A model generated the notes under the pieces. The model was not told the origin of the DNA. It did no database searches and was given only the letters and a program-made list of their open reading frames with translations. Source: Polytrichum commune (taxonomy: Eukaryota > Streptophyta > Polytrichopsida > Polytrichales > Polytrichaceae). From it: a DNA stretch of 60,000 nt. The position numbers were made by a program, and so were the translations under genes. The stretch lies in contig OX485803.1 of assembly GCA_950295325.1 (NCBI GenBank), positions 51,849,554 through 51,909,553 of the forward strand. Direction: 5' to 3'. Positions 49,113-59,948 of the stretch are shown piece after piece. Each line of letters opens with the position of its first letter. Position 1 is the stretch's first letter.

Positions 49113-49334
49113 ACACTAAATATGAATTTAGTGTCATTTACTATTTGAAATTACACAATGTTATAATTTATTATTATTGTAAATCTCATTTTCTACCAAC
49201 AAAGTTTGAATTGGTTGTTTGGACATTATAGAACATTTAACATCTTAACTTGGTAGAAGGCTACATTAATAATTAAAAAGATGTAGGAATGTGTAACTCT
49301 GAATAGTAAGTGACACTAAATATCATATTAGTGT
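49113..49334. mobile_element. Family-F MITE (CACTA-like end), 222 bp, copy 2
   Basis: Ends ACACTAA...TTAGTGT. The inverted arms share TTTAGTGTCA.TTACTATT and TTACACA. The right half is nearly identical to copy 1 (GTGTAACTCTGAATAGTAAG). Flanks are ATT and AGT, a target duplication with one mismatch. Confidence 0.82.
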
Positions 49335-49508
49335 AGTTCATGTCACATGTTAATTCAAATATACATATTTTTCTCTCTATGCACACCGACATTTCTTCGA
49401 ACACGACCCATATTTCATACTTTGAGAATAGAAACAAATTGTCTCATAAGTATTTTTTTTAAACCCCTTCATCAACATGTGTGGTCACGAGCATTAGACT
49501 CAAGTATC

Positions 49509-49524
49509 TCTTGCAACTTTGACA
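49509..49524. repeat. LINE target-site duplication, left copy
   Basis: TCTTGCAACTTTGACA, identical to 51307-51322; the first two or three bases of the right copy may belong to the element's TTC tail. Confidence 0.88.
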
Positions 49525-51096
49525 CCCAACTCGCATACCCCCCTTCACCACCGTCGCTCCCAATTGCTAGCACCCCCGTACTCCCTAACCACAACATCTG
49601 CCTACCCCTCAAATACCAACCACAATTTTGTTATTATACGGATGGATCATTCATACCCCCCAAAGAAATAACCCAAGAGCACTGGAGGCGAGAAAAAGCA
49701 GGGTATGGTATATACAACCCTTTCAAAAATCTCAAAATCGCAGAAAGATTACATGGACTCCAAAATATTTTAAGAGCAGAACTCATGGCTATACACCAAA
49801 CCCTCCGCCTCCTTACTACCACATATCATCATGAACCCGCACATATTTTCACAGATTGTCTCAATGTTTTATATCTCATCAACACACAAATAAAACACCC
49901 AACCGTACATAATAGTCACCCAGACAAGAAAATACTCGAATCTATAGTTAAAATGTTACAAGACCGCACACAAACCACCACACTTCATAAAGTCAAAGCC
50001 CACACGAATATTAGTGGCAACGAGCAAGCGGATAAATTAGCCAAAATGGGATGTGAACTAGCACATAGAGATGCACTAGTAACACACGAACATGCACACC
50101 CCACACCATATTATCTCCACAAACAGTGGTGGCACTCAATGCAAGACACACCTGATAAAGGTCCCATACGACACCTTGGACAATACATACTTAAGCACGA
50201 CAAAAAGCACAACCTAACAATTATGGCATCCCAAACGCACCAATTACACAAATGGCTTGACAACAAAGACATTGACAAACCATTATCAAATGCTTTTTGG
50301 AACAACCCGGTTATCACCGATAAACAAAAAACATGCCTAGTAAAATTTAGAACTGGCCAATATATGGGACATGCCAGGAAACAACTCTTCTTTGGTAGAA
50401 CCGCATACCCATCCTACACATGCCCTATCTGTAACTCCCCGGAAGCAGATACATGGTTACATGTACTCCTTAAATGTAAACAACAACACATCCACGCACT
50501 AATCACAAATAGACATAACAAAGCGGTATGGGAAATTCGTAAACTTCTCATCTCAAACAAACTTACCAGATATTATACACTTATGAACGCAGGAACACAC
50601 AACGATTCTCCACAAGACAATACAGTACCTACATGGCTATTACCATGCACATGCAACACCCAAAGATGTCATTGCAATGCTCGGCTCAAACCCGACATAT
50701 TATGTGTCATCGGTCATCCATACAATTCCCCCCCCCCCAGAAGCACCCACACAAGAAGTCACAATACAATACATCGAATTCACATATTGTAATGATAGGT
50801 TCTCGGCCGAAACACTAGAAAGAAAAACCATGAAATATCAACCACTTATTAACACCCTCACTACGAAGGGCTGGAAGGTTGCCCCACTCATAGTACTAGC
50901 ATCCGGCGCTAGAGCCACAACTCATATCCCCTCAATGAAGGCACTAGAAACACAACTCAAACTTCCCACATCACAAATTCGGCATACATTTCAACAAATC
51001 AACATAATCGCCATACAATACGCACACTCAATACTAATCCACAAAAGACGGATTGAAAATAAGCAACCTCTCAATAATCTACAAAACTATACTTAA
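49524..51096 (+). pseudogene. LINE ORF2 C-terminal part: RNase H, CCHC knuckle, restriction-like endonuclease
   Basis: The open frame runs from an ATG at 49347, but the first 59 codons are host flank; LINE codons start at about 49524. Numbering from that ATG, RNase H carries all four acidic catalytic residues: D99 (YTDGSF), E145 (RAELMA), D170 (IFTDCL) and D229 (SGNEQADKLAK). A CCHC knuckle follows (C359, C362, H372, C377; spacing 2-9-4), then RHNKAV at 389-394, a Cys pair cluster CTCNTQRCHC (434-443) and KPD at 448-450. A C11 tract (50728-50738) shifts the frame; the text continues in the next frame to a stop at 51096, with IEFTYCNDRF, KYQPLI, GWKV and a basic tail. CCHC followed by KPD and then an acidic and a Lys position is the layout of R2-type restriction-like endonucleases. 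RNase H cleaves RNA in the RNA-DNA hybrid during reverse transcription. Confidence 0.85.
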
Positions 51097-51306
51097 ATCT
51101 TAAAAACCCAATGTACTCACCCCCTAAGCCCATTCCACCGGTTAACCCGGTAGAGTAAAAACCTGTTACTAATATAGTGTCTACTCCCTGAAAAGGGTGA
51201 AGTAGTATTACACCCAACGCCATTACCCTGGGGTGTGGCTTAGGATGTCCTACGAACAGATACTTTATTCACTCCGGCCCCTGAAAGGGACCGGAGTTCT
51301 TCTTCT
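49525..51306 (+). mobile_element. 5'-truncated non-LTR retrotransposon (LINE)
   Basis: The element is bounded by a 14-16 bp target-site duplication and ends in a (TTC)n tail (about 51297-51309). A short GC-rich hairpin lies just before the tail, where CTCCGG..CCCTGAAAGGG..CCGGAG can pair (about 51275-51297). Only the 3' part remains, about 1.78 kb: RNase H, CCHC knuckle and a C-terminal endonuclease-like module. The reverse transcriptase that should precede them is lost to 5' truncation. The frame is interrupted once, in a C11 tract. The near-intact frame and duplication argue for a relatively recent insertion. Confidence 0.9.
50728..50738. repeat. C11 tract that shifts the LINE frame
   Basis: The upstream frame (through KPDILCVIG) and the downstream frame (EAPTQEVTIQYIEF) join across this run with a one-base change in length. 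Confidence 0.9.
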
Positions 51307-51322
51307 TCTTGCAACTTTGACA
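51307..51322. repeat. LINE target-site duplication, right copy
   Basis: TCTTGCAACTTTGACA, matching 49509-49524. Confidence 0.88.
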
Positions 51323-52249
51323 TCTAAACTTGAGAGTTTGAGTAAACTTTTAGTGGTTAATTCTAATTAATCCTATTTCGGCTTAGTACTATTGTGAGAG
51401 TATCATCATCATAATTGTCCTTCTATGCAAAAAAAACACTAAATTTAAACTTTTTTTTGTGAAGATAATTTTTAGTGAATAAATATCTTTCTTCGAAACA
51501 GAAAGTATGTCAATTTCCGTGTGATAAATAAATTGGTGGTAAAAAATGAAATAATAAATATAATTTAAATATAAATCTGAGCATGAATAGCCCAACTTTT
51601 TTTTAAAGTAATATTTGTTTAAAATTTGTAAAACCGAATTTTAATCAATTTAAACGATAAAGAAATCGATAGTAAAGAAATATCTTAAATATGGGAAATC
51701 ACAAGAATAATTGATGATTAAAAATGATGTAAATAAAACCAATGACAGTAAAGAGTTTGGATAATTGAAAAGCTAGATGAAGTGATAAATATAGTAAAAG
51801 GAGATCACTAAGCATGTGTACATATAGAAATTTCTATATATAATGAGACTTTTGACTTCTAAAGTATCTTTTAAGCATCATATGCTAATAAAGCTTCGAA
51901 GATGAGGAACACAAGTTGTGTTTTGCGTACATGTTCGTAAGTTGGATGGTGAGTCTTGCGATATATTTAGGTTGAGCAGATGACAATTGTGAACAGTTTA
52001 ACATGCTCGAATAAAAGGTGGGTTGTACCCATGAAACCCATATTTTTCAGCCAATCTTAAACAAGTTGATTTATCTTGACATTGTAATCAAAATGCTTCT
52101 AAAATAATTTGATAGATAAATAATAACAATTGTTCTTAATTCAACCGTATGAATAGAGTTTCAAAATGAACTCTTCACAATTTTCTCTTGTATGTCAACT
52201 CCAAACAAGGTCTCTAATTCATATATCACATTACATCTTTGATTCGTAT
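51323..52249. other. AT-rich stretch upstream of the isoamylase gene
   Basis: No gene recognised. A TATATATAAT sequence lies near 51834-51843, about 970 bp before the start codon, too far to call a TATA box with confidence. Base composition changes to GC-richer from about 52250. Confidence 0.4.
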
Positions 52250-52814
52250 TACATCCCCCCGGCTTTGTGAGGGGTTGGTAAGAACCGGAATGTCAGGTAA
52301 AAGATGCTTGAGAGACGGGCACCATCCGGTTAAGGTTGATTGAAAACCGGCAGTGGACGGTCAGATATGATAACTGAAGAATGCCCTTGCTGGCCAGAGC
52401 AGCACAGGGGTCTCCGCCCAACCTCTCACTCCATCGTTGCTTCGAATTCGCAGGTCGTGCGTCCATCAATGCTACGAATCATTCATTTCCACGGATTTAG
52501 AATTATCTCACGATTCGGCCGCACCAAATTGCGTCCAGTTTGATGCAGATTCGAGGCCCGTAGAGAGGTGCTTCATTCGGTGTATTGCAGTCTCGTTCTG
52601 TGCACATGGAAGTGTATTATAATAGGGTTTCACACAGTCCCCAGGGTTGAGGGACAGAATTCGTGCGGTGGAAATTCTCAGATTCAATGCGTTTGGGATT
52701 GGAGAAGCAGTTATGCATGTTATGGACTTTTTAAGTGGATGAGGATTTGAACAATTTGAGAGTATTTCGATGGTTGAGTTTCGGATTGAGGAAGCTTGAT
52801 GTTTGTAAGCCATA
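52250..52814 (+). promoter_or_regulatory. Probable promoter/5' UTR region with upstream ATGs
   Basis: GC-richer than the DNA before it and directly ahead of the isoamylase start. The transcription start cannot be fixed from sequence. Two upstream ATGs precede the main one: 52770-52799 encodes a nine-residue frame plus stop, and an ATG at 52799 opens a 24-codon frame that overlaps the main start out of phase. Both lack A/G at -3, while the main ATG (52815) has A at -3 and G at +4. An in-frame TAA at 52806 excludes an earlier in-frame start. Confidence 0.4.
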
Positions 52815-55800
52815 ATGGCTACGGCGGTGAGCATCCGTGCATGCATGTATATGTCCATTACAGGACAGCATGAACAATATGTATCCAACTTCTCGCCGAA
52901 CAGCTCTGTATTGGCGAGGAGAACAACGTCAAGAAGCATTATTCGGAGACAACATCAATCAATGATGCAGGGGAGAATGATAATTCCTGCCCTAACACAA
53001 TCGTGTTCTTCTCGCACAAGCAGAAGCATCGTCATTACGTGTCAACAGCAGCAGCAGCAGAAGAAGAGGAGGAAGAAGAAGGAAATTCACCAAGAGATTG
53101 CAGCAGGAGACAGAATGATCTACAACAACAACAACAAAAACAATCAATCCCTGTTAATTTGCAATGTGGCAGGAATAAGCTCCGGCAGTGCGAATCCAGA
53201 GACAGAGTCGAAAGAGGAGCCTGCTAGATTGTGTGGCGCAGCTCTGAGAGGCCGGCCTCTCCCCTTTGGCGCCACGGCATGTGAAGATAATGGCGTCAAT
53301 TTTGCTGTCCATTCAAGTGGCGCCACAGCTGTTTCCTTGTGTTTGTTCACACAATCGGATTTGGAGCAGGTAAGATATAAAGCTCTCCATTGAATGTTTC
53401 TGTTTCATCTTCTATGAATTGTGTTGTAATTCTTCATCATCATCATCATCATTACCTCCCCTGTTTGACCAAGGTGCTTCAGAAGTTTTCTTACCTAAAT
53501 TTCTGAATTTTGCTGATGATCTTAAGGTAAGTGTGTTGTAAATGGACACTTTTAGCTCTGCAATCACTTCTCGTACAATATTGAAACACACAATAAGTGC
53601 AGGATAGTAAGCAAATCCAAATAGTGCGCATAGCGATATTCCTCATAATTGTTGGAGGTCATATGATTATCTTATTCATTGTCAAAGTGAAGATTCTCGA
53701 GGTCATGAAATGGTCATATAGGTCCCTTCCCCAATTATGTTGACTATTGATCCTCAACTGGTTAACAAATTTCGAGCATGTTGTGCGATATCATTTAAAA
53801 CATGTCTTTTTGGTGTCCGTTCTTACATCCACACCTAACCACACACCACACAAATATAAGTGTCTGATCTTTATCATCAATTATGATGAAGTAAATATCT
53901 ACACTGACATGTCTGGCGTATCTTGGATTTGATACACGTCCAATTATGCTGACAAATTTTCAATTTGAACAGGGGATTGTCAGCAAAGAAATTCCACTGA
54001 ATCCAGGTTTCAATCGCACTGGAGACATATGGCACATTTTTCTTCCAGACATGGAGCCAAATCTTCTGTATGGATACCGAGTTGACGGTCGATACAATTT
54101 GGAAGAAGGTGCCTGCTATGATCGAAGACGCATCCTTGTGGATCCCTATGCGAAGGTGAGTCATCGTCCTCTTCTCAGTCCTAATTTCTTTCCTTCTTTA
54201 CTTGTTTAAATATACAAGCTTATGAAATTGGAGCTCCTTAAGAAGTTGGATGATGAACTTGCTGATGAGCATAGTGGATGTGTAGGCAGTGATCAGTCGG
54301 GGAACTTATGGATCGTTGGGGCCTGGAGGCAACTGCTGGCCTCAAATGGCTGGTATGGTCCCGGATCTTGATGACGAGGTATATATTTGCATTTGTCTAC
54401 ATCTTTCTGAAATATGGCAAAGCTTGTTATTTGCAATCCTATTAATTTGTGAAGCTAGTGCAATATTGTCATCGATTCCAATCTTAAGCCGGCTATTTTG
54501 CACTTCCTTTCTGTTTTTCCATATCTTTGAGTATCAAGCAAGAGAAACACAGTCTTTGGGAAGGCAGAGAGGTTGGGATGCAGTTGTCAATGAAGGTCTA
54601 TGTACTTCAGCTTGCTGCAACCTAATTACTCTGTTTTGGACTGAGTGTTTCCTCTCTCCATCAGAGTTTTGTGTTTGACAAAAAATGGCCTAGTTTGGAA
54701 TTTGGCTACAAGAGTTTCTACCGTGGTCAAAAGGTGACCTAATTTTTGTGTTTGGCTATAGGAGTTTCTACCTTTTTGCACATGTGAATCTTGCATGGGT
54801 GATGTGATTGAATGATATTTTCACTCTGTCAGTATTCAGATACCTATTTTCATCTTCTACCATTGAAAACATTTATGCGAGAATAAAGTTTTACCTGGTT
54901 CATGGCAGTTTGACTGGGATGGTGACTTTCCACCTCGTATTCCACAAAAGGACCTGGTTATTTATGAGATGCATGTACGTGGTTTCACTAAGCATGCCTC
55001 AAGCAAGGTGGGACAGCCAGGAACATATATTGGTTTAGTTGAAAAACTTGCGCATTTGAAGGTAAGACTGTTGTTGATACTGCAGATATCTGGTTCTACC
55101 TAGACACATACTCATGTTCTTCTACTTGTATACGCAACTAGCATCATGAGGCACACATATGTGGTATTTCGGACAAGTTGAAGGAACAAGAATGTAGTAC
55201 AGCATCCAATCAAACAGGAGGATCTCCATCTCATTTTTTGTAGTAGTTAGATGACAATTATGGGTTATATTTCCTTCGGAGGCAATATTGTCACTTTGGT
55301 GGTCACATAACAAAAAGGTCGTATAAACAATGCTTCTGAGTGACTTGAGAGATTTGACTAGACGAAGGATACTGAAAGTTTATGTATGCCATCTGTAGGA
55401 ACTTGGCATAAATGCAATTGAGCTAATGCCAAGCCATGAGTTCAATGAGCTGGAGTATCATACCTACAATCCTATAATGGGTGACTATAAGTAAGCAATG
55501 TTTTACCTTCCAGTTCTTTCATGACACGATGTGACGAGTTGCTTCTCCTTGAATAAACTCAATTTGAGAACCGTCAAATGTTTTTATGCTTTTGTAAGTT
55601 TCTCATGTTTTCACGCATTGACCAGAGTTCTTGCGAACTACATAGTGTAATTTCTGCACCCGGTAATCTACTCATTTGAATGAGACAGTACTTATGTGTA
55701 TCCATGATGGACAGGATGAACTTCTGGGGATATTCAACAATTAACTTCTTCTCACCCATGACACGATACGCAGCATCTGGTATTAGGAACTGTGGTAGGG

Positions 55801-58800
55801 AGGCTATCAATGAGTTCAAGACCCTTGTGAGGGAGGCTCACAAGCTTGGCATTGAGGTAAGAGTCTGAGCTTGGACTCTTGTACTCAGAATTTTGACAAG
55901 CTATGATCGTACCTTCAGTTATATCTTGCCATCCACTTGTCCAGCTAATTAATGAGCACACTCTTGATAATCTTTGTGCTCTGCGAAATCTTGATTTATA
56001 ACCTCTGACCATCATTTACAGTATGCCACACCCTCACTTGATAATTGCACATCAGGTGTTGATGGATGTTGTTTTCAATCATACTGCTGAAGGGAACGAA
56101 ATGGGCCCCACCATCTCCTTCAGAGGTTTTGACAACCACGTCTACTACATGATCGCCCCTAAGGTGCATATTCAATTTTTTGGTCTCTTGTCATAAAAAG
56201 TCACCCAAATCACATGATTTTGTGACATACTAGAGTGATTTTCTGTTCATGTACATGTACTTGGAGAGGATGACAGACTTACAAAGTGTAGACAGGAACT
56301 TTCATTTTAGTAATATATGGTATGAAGTTCATGGTTGTATCTTCTAGACACACATTTCTTGATTATTTTATTTAGGTTATATGACTAGCATCATCATTTC
56401 TAGAAGTCCTCCTTGGTTTTCTTGCCGAAGCCAACTTCTTCAATTATGATATTTGTATGGGCCTGGGATTTCTGAGGATGAAGGAAATGGATTAGGAAGT
56501 GCCTGCGCTCCCTTTGTCCTTTTAGCATATCACATGTACAGGAATTCTTACTTGAGGTGATTGTAATGTATTTTGTTGTATAGGGAGAATTTTATAATTA
56601 CTCTGGTTGTGGAAACACATTCAACTGCAACCATCCAATTGTGCGTCGTTTCATTATCGACTGCCTAAGGTGTGATTTACTTGCTCCATCTTTTGTTTGC
56701 CTAAATGTTTGATGTGGAATGTGTTGAAAGCATAATCTATGATATGGGTGCGATATCCTGACAGTCTCCTAACAGTTCTTGTGTGTTATAACATCTTCAT
56801 ATTGAATAACATGTAGCATTTCAAGGCAATGTATAAAATTGAAGACGACAAGCATCCATGGACATGAAGTTGATCTTGGATAAAGGGCTTGTCAATTCTT
56901 TCCAGATCGTTACCATTTGTGTACAATGTAACTTCTGGTTACTCTGAGATGTTTCATGTATTGCCACACTTTGCTAAGAGAAAAGATGTCAAAATGCAGG
57001 TACTGGGTGACTGAAATGCACGTGGATGGATTCCGGTTCGACTTGGCCTCCATTATGACTCGGGCTAGCAGGTGATTTAATACCCCTTAGAAGGTGGAAG
57101 GCCTCAATTACATGGGCGATTTGAATATGCTTTATGCAAATTTGCGAAGAAAAATAATCTCTGGGCTTTATAATGTAGGAAAATGATAGTTTTGTATCTA
57201 ATTATGCTCAAAGTATGCCATCCGTTCACATGAAGGTTGCAAGTCATTTTGTAGTACCTCATGGCATGTCTCCAGTGTCCTTTGGGCTGTTGTGGGAGGT
57301 GAACTTCTTTGAAGTTTAGTCTTGTCATTCATTCCTCTAATTCCTTGTACATTTGTGCCAGTTTGTGGGATAGGGCTAACGTATTCGGAAACTCGGAGGA
57401 AGTGGCTAGTGACACTGTTACCACAGGGACCCCTCTTAGTGAGCCGCCTTTGATTGACATGATGAGCAATGACCCTGTGCTTCGTGGTGTGAAGGTACTT
57501 CTGCTATATCTATCTATCTATATATATCTGTATTTTCTCGACAAATTTTTTGATGGGACTTTTTGAAAGCTGAATAACAGCAGTATGTATCCTGATTAAA
57601 TCATTGTCTGGTCATTGAACAGCTTATTGCAGAGGCGTGGGACTCAGGAGGCCTTTATCAAGTAGGAAGTTTTCCCCATTGGGGTGTCTGGTCTGAGTGG
57701 AATGGGCAGGTACATCTTCTGCAAATTTCAACAGTTTGTGTAGTGTGAACTTTGAGAACTTTTTCTTACACACTTGTATTTCTGTAGATCATCAGCACTA
57801 ATCTGGAGGTACATGTGCAGTTTCGGGATGCAGCCCGTTTATTCATCAAGGGTACAGAGGGAACGGCTGGCTTGTTTGCTCAATGTCTTTGTGGCTCCCC
57901 TCATCTGTATCAGGTCCTTATTCGAGTCTATCCACCTTGCTCTTTTGTATATTAAATTTCTCATCTTTTAAGAACTAGACAGGATTCAGACTTCCCAGAG
58001 AAGATTGTGCTAATGGATACCGGAATATGCGTGCTTGTTATTTGTCATTAGAGTTGTTCGTTAAGTCTCTGGATCAAACTCTGGGTGAGTTGGCAAAATT
58101 GTGAGTTTGAGAGCTTATGCATACAGTCACCCAAGTTTTCTTAAGGCTTAAATTAACATGCTAAAAGAGTGGGGCCAGGCTATAAAAAATCGGCTTCCTA
58201 GGTTGCCATGCAAGGATTGGTGGGCCAAGCTAGCCTTGTAGGCCAAGCCAGGTTTTAGGGTGGGGGGTTCCACTAGGTCAGAACCTACTTTAGATCCTAA
58301 AGTTCTCTCAGTTTTTGGATTGAAAGAGAAGGTGACAGGTCCAAGAGATTCACCCAAAGTTCAAAATTTGGCTCCGAAGAGAAAAGTTCCTCAAAGAGGA
58401 CCAACCTCCTAGACTGGTCTCTCATTGAGTAACTGTGTGGATACTCTACTGTGCTTGGTGAATAGAAATCTGCAAGGACAGGATACTTCTAATCTTTGAG
58501 AAGCCAGGCTTGTCTTACCTGACATATTGGAAATACGAATGTTTATGCCAAGTCACACTTCATGACAATGTTGTAGAGGTTTAAATATTATGAATTGAAC
58601 AAGTTAATTCAAATTTCTGGGTGACTGCAGGAAGGAGGTCGAAAGCCCTGGCACAGTATAAACTTTGTTACTGCCCATGATGGGTTTTCTTTGGCAGACC
58701 TTGTGTCATATAATCAAAAACACAACGTTGCAAATGGGGAGGATAACAATGATGGTGAAAACCACAACAATAGCTGGAACTGTGGGGAGGTAAATTTCTC

Positions 58801-59948
58801 ACATTGTAGTTAGTGATCATGACCCACATGTACCGCTTATAGTTTTGAAAGGGAATAAAGCATACCAAACTTACAAAGCATGCCCTGAATGTCTGCTTGA
58901 TGCTGAGGTGGTTTTTCTGCTTACTGGCAGGAAGGGGAGGTTGTGAGCATACACGTTCAGCGGTTACGACAAAGACAACTTCGAAATTTTATCGTAGCGC
59001 TCATGGTTTCACAAGTAAATCTCTTTTGTCACGAAATATCTTCATATTTGTGCACATTTTGGAGTCAGCGCTTAGGAGTCTGATTCTACACTGAAACTTC
59101 TGATTTTTTTTGACCAGTGCAAGGATATATGATTATTGGATGCACTTAGTCATATGCTGCCTGGTGACTACTCAAATATAATATAGATCTCATGAGGTTA
59201 AACATCTGAAATGGGATTGCAGGGAGTTCCTATGATAACTATGGGTGATGAATACGGTCATACAAAAGGTGGAAATAACAACACATATTGCCATGATAAC
59301 TCTGTAAGTTGATGTGATTTTACCATTTCAATTCTTTGCATTTGTGAATGGCCTTCTTTTCTCTCAACTCTTGTCATCTTGGGTCATGCAATTACCAACC
59401 GTTGCTTATTAGTGATGATCTGGGTCCTTATCAGCTAAGGTCACGTTTTTCTATTTTTGCCATTGACATGTCTTGCATAAGGTCCCCTTTGCTAGGTTTT
59501 TGAGATTTACATCAAAATCATTTGTTCTTTCAACCACAATCACCACTTCTGAGAGCAGGCAAAGGGGGTAATCTACATGCTACTGTAGTCTCAATTAGTG
59601 TCTTCTCATTGATGCAGATAAACTATTTCAGATGGGATAAGAAAAGGGCAGATCCATTGGGATTCTATAGATTTGCAAGTCTCATGATCAACTTCCGGAG
59701 GTATTTACTGCACTGATGTCTTATGAAAGTTATAAAAGGTTTCTTTACTGTGATTAATGTGCAAGAAGGCCTTTTGAGAATCTGTAAGAAGTTGAAAGTT
59801 GATCATATTGTTCTGCGGTTGGTTGTACAGAGAAACTGAGTCCTTGAGGTTAGGAGATTTCCCCACTGGGGAGAGGCTCGAGTGGCATGGTCTTTCACCC
59901 AACAATCCTGACTGGTCAGAGACGAGCAAATTTGTTGCCTTCACTCTG
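52815..59948 (+). CDS. ISA1: Plastid isoamylase, ISA1 type (starch debranching enzyme), 3' end beyond window
   Basis: Hydrolyses alpha-1,6 branches of glucans in plastids. In plants ISA1, alone or with ISA2, trims pre-amylopectin so it can crystallise. Exons read: 52815-53369, 53973-54155, 54286-54378, 54909-55061, 55399-55490, 55715-55856, 56056-56163, 56584-56669, 57000-57071, 57362-57494, 57623-57709, 57821-57913, 58631-58789, 58931-59014, 59223-59303, 59618-59700, 59831-59948. All introns are GT-AG and all joins stay in frame, giving 774 residues; roughly the last 80 lie outside. The first ~75 residues are Ser/Arg-rich with one acidic residue, like a transit peptide. CBM48 starts near [10 protein letters not shown] (145-154). 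GH13 regions: DVVFNHT (410-416); FRFDLA, nucleophile D485; AEAWD, acid/base E543; AHDG, D616. The TTGTP insert and [18 protein letters not shown] favour ISA1 over ISA2 or ISA3. Intron 1 and intron 12 carry dispersed repeats. The N-terminus is longer than usual, with a Gln run and KKRRKKK. Isoamylase near-certain; ISA1 subtype likely. Confidence 0.93.
53420..53453. repeat. (CAT)n microsatellite in intron 1
   Basis: A short CAT/TCA run inside intron 1 of the isoamylase gene. Confidence 0.8.
53601..53862. repeat. Family-D dispersed repeat in isoamylase intron 1
   Basis: Homologous to 37640-37905 along most of its length. It makes up nearly half of intron 1 (53370-53972). Confidence 0.7.
54690..54775. 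repeat. Imperfect tandem duplication in intron 3
   Basis: Two copies of about 45 bp containing TTTGGCTA.A.GAGTTTCTACC occur side by side, upstream of exon 4. Confidence 0.75.
58100..58395. repeat. Family-E dispersed repeat in isoamylase intron 12
   Basis: Homologous to 28800-29060. It occupies about 40 percent of intron 12 (57914-58630), the longest intron seen. Confidence 0.6.

Noticed and set aside
49347-49523. N-terminal domain of the LINE protein
   Set aside because: It lies upstream of the target-site duplication, so it is host flank that happens to be open in frame.
52815-59948. Assignment as ISA3 or a GlgX-type enzyme
   Set aside because: The TTGTP insertion, HTAEGNE and [18 protein letters not shown] text fit ISA1 better; ISA3 has a shorter loop after the nucleophile region.
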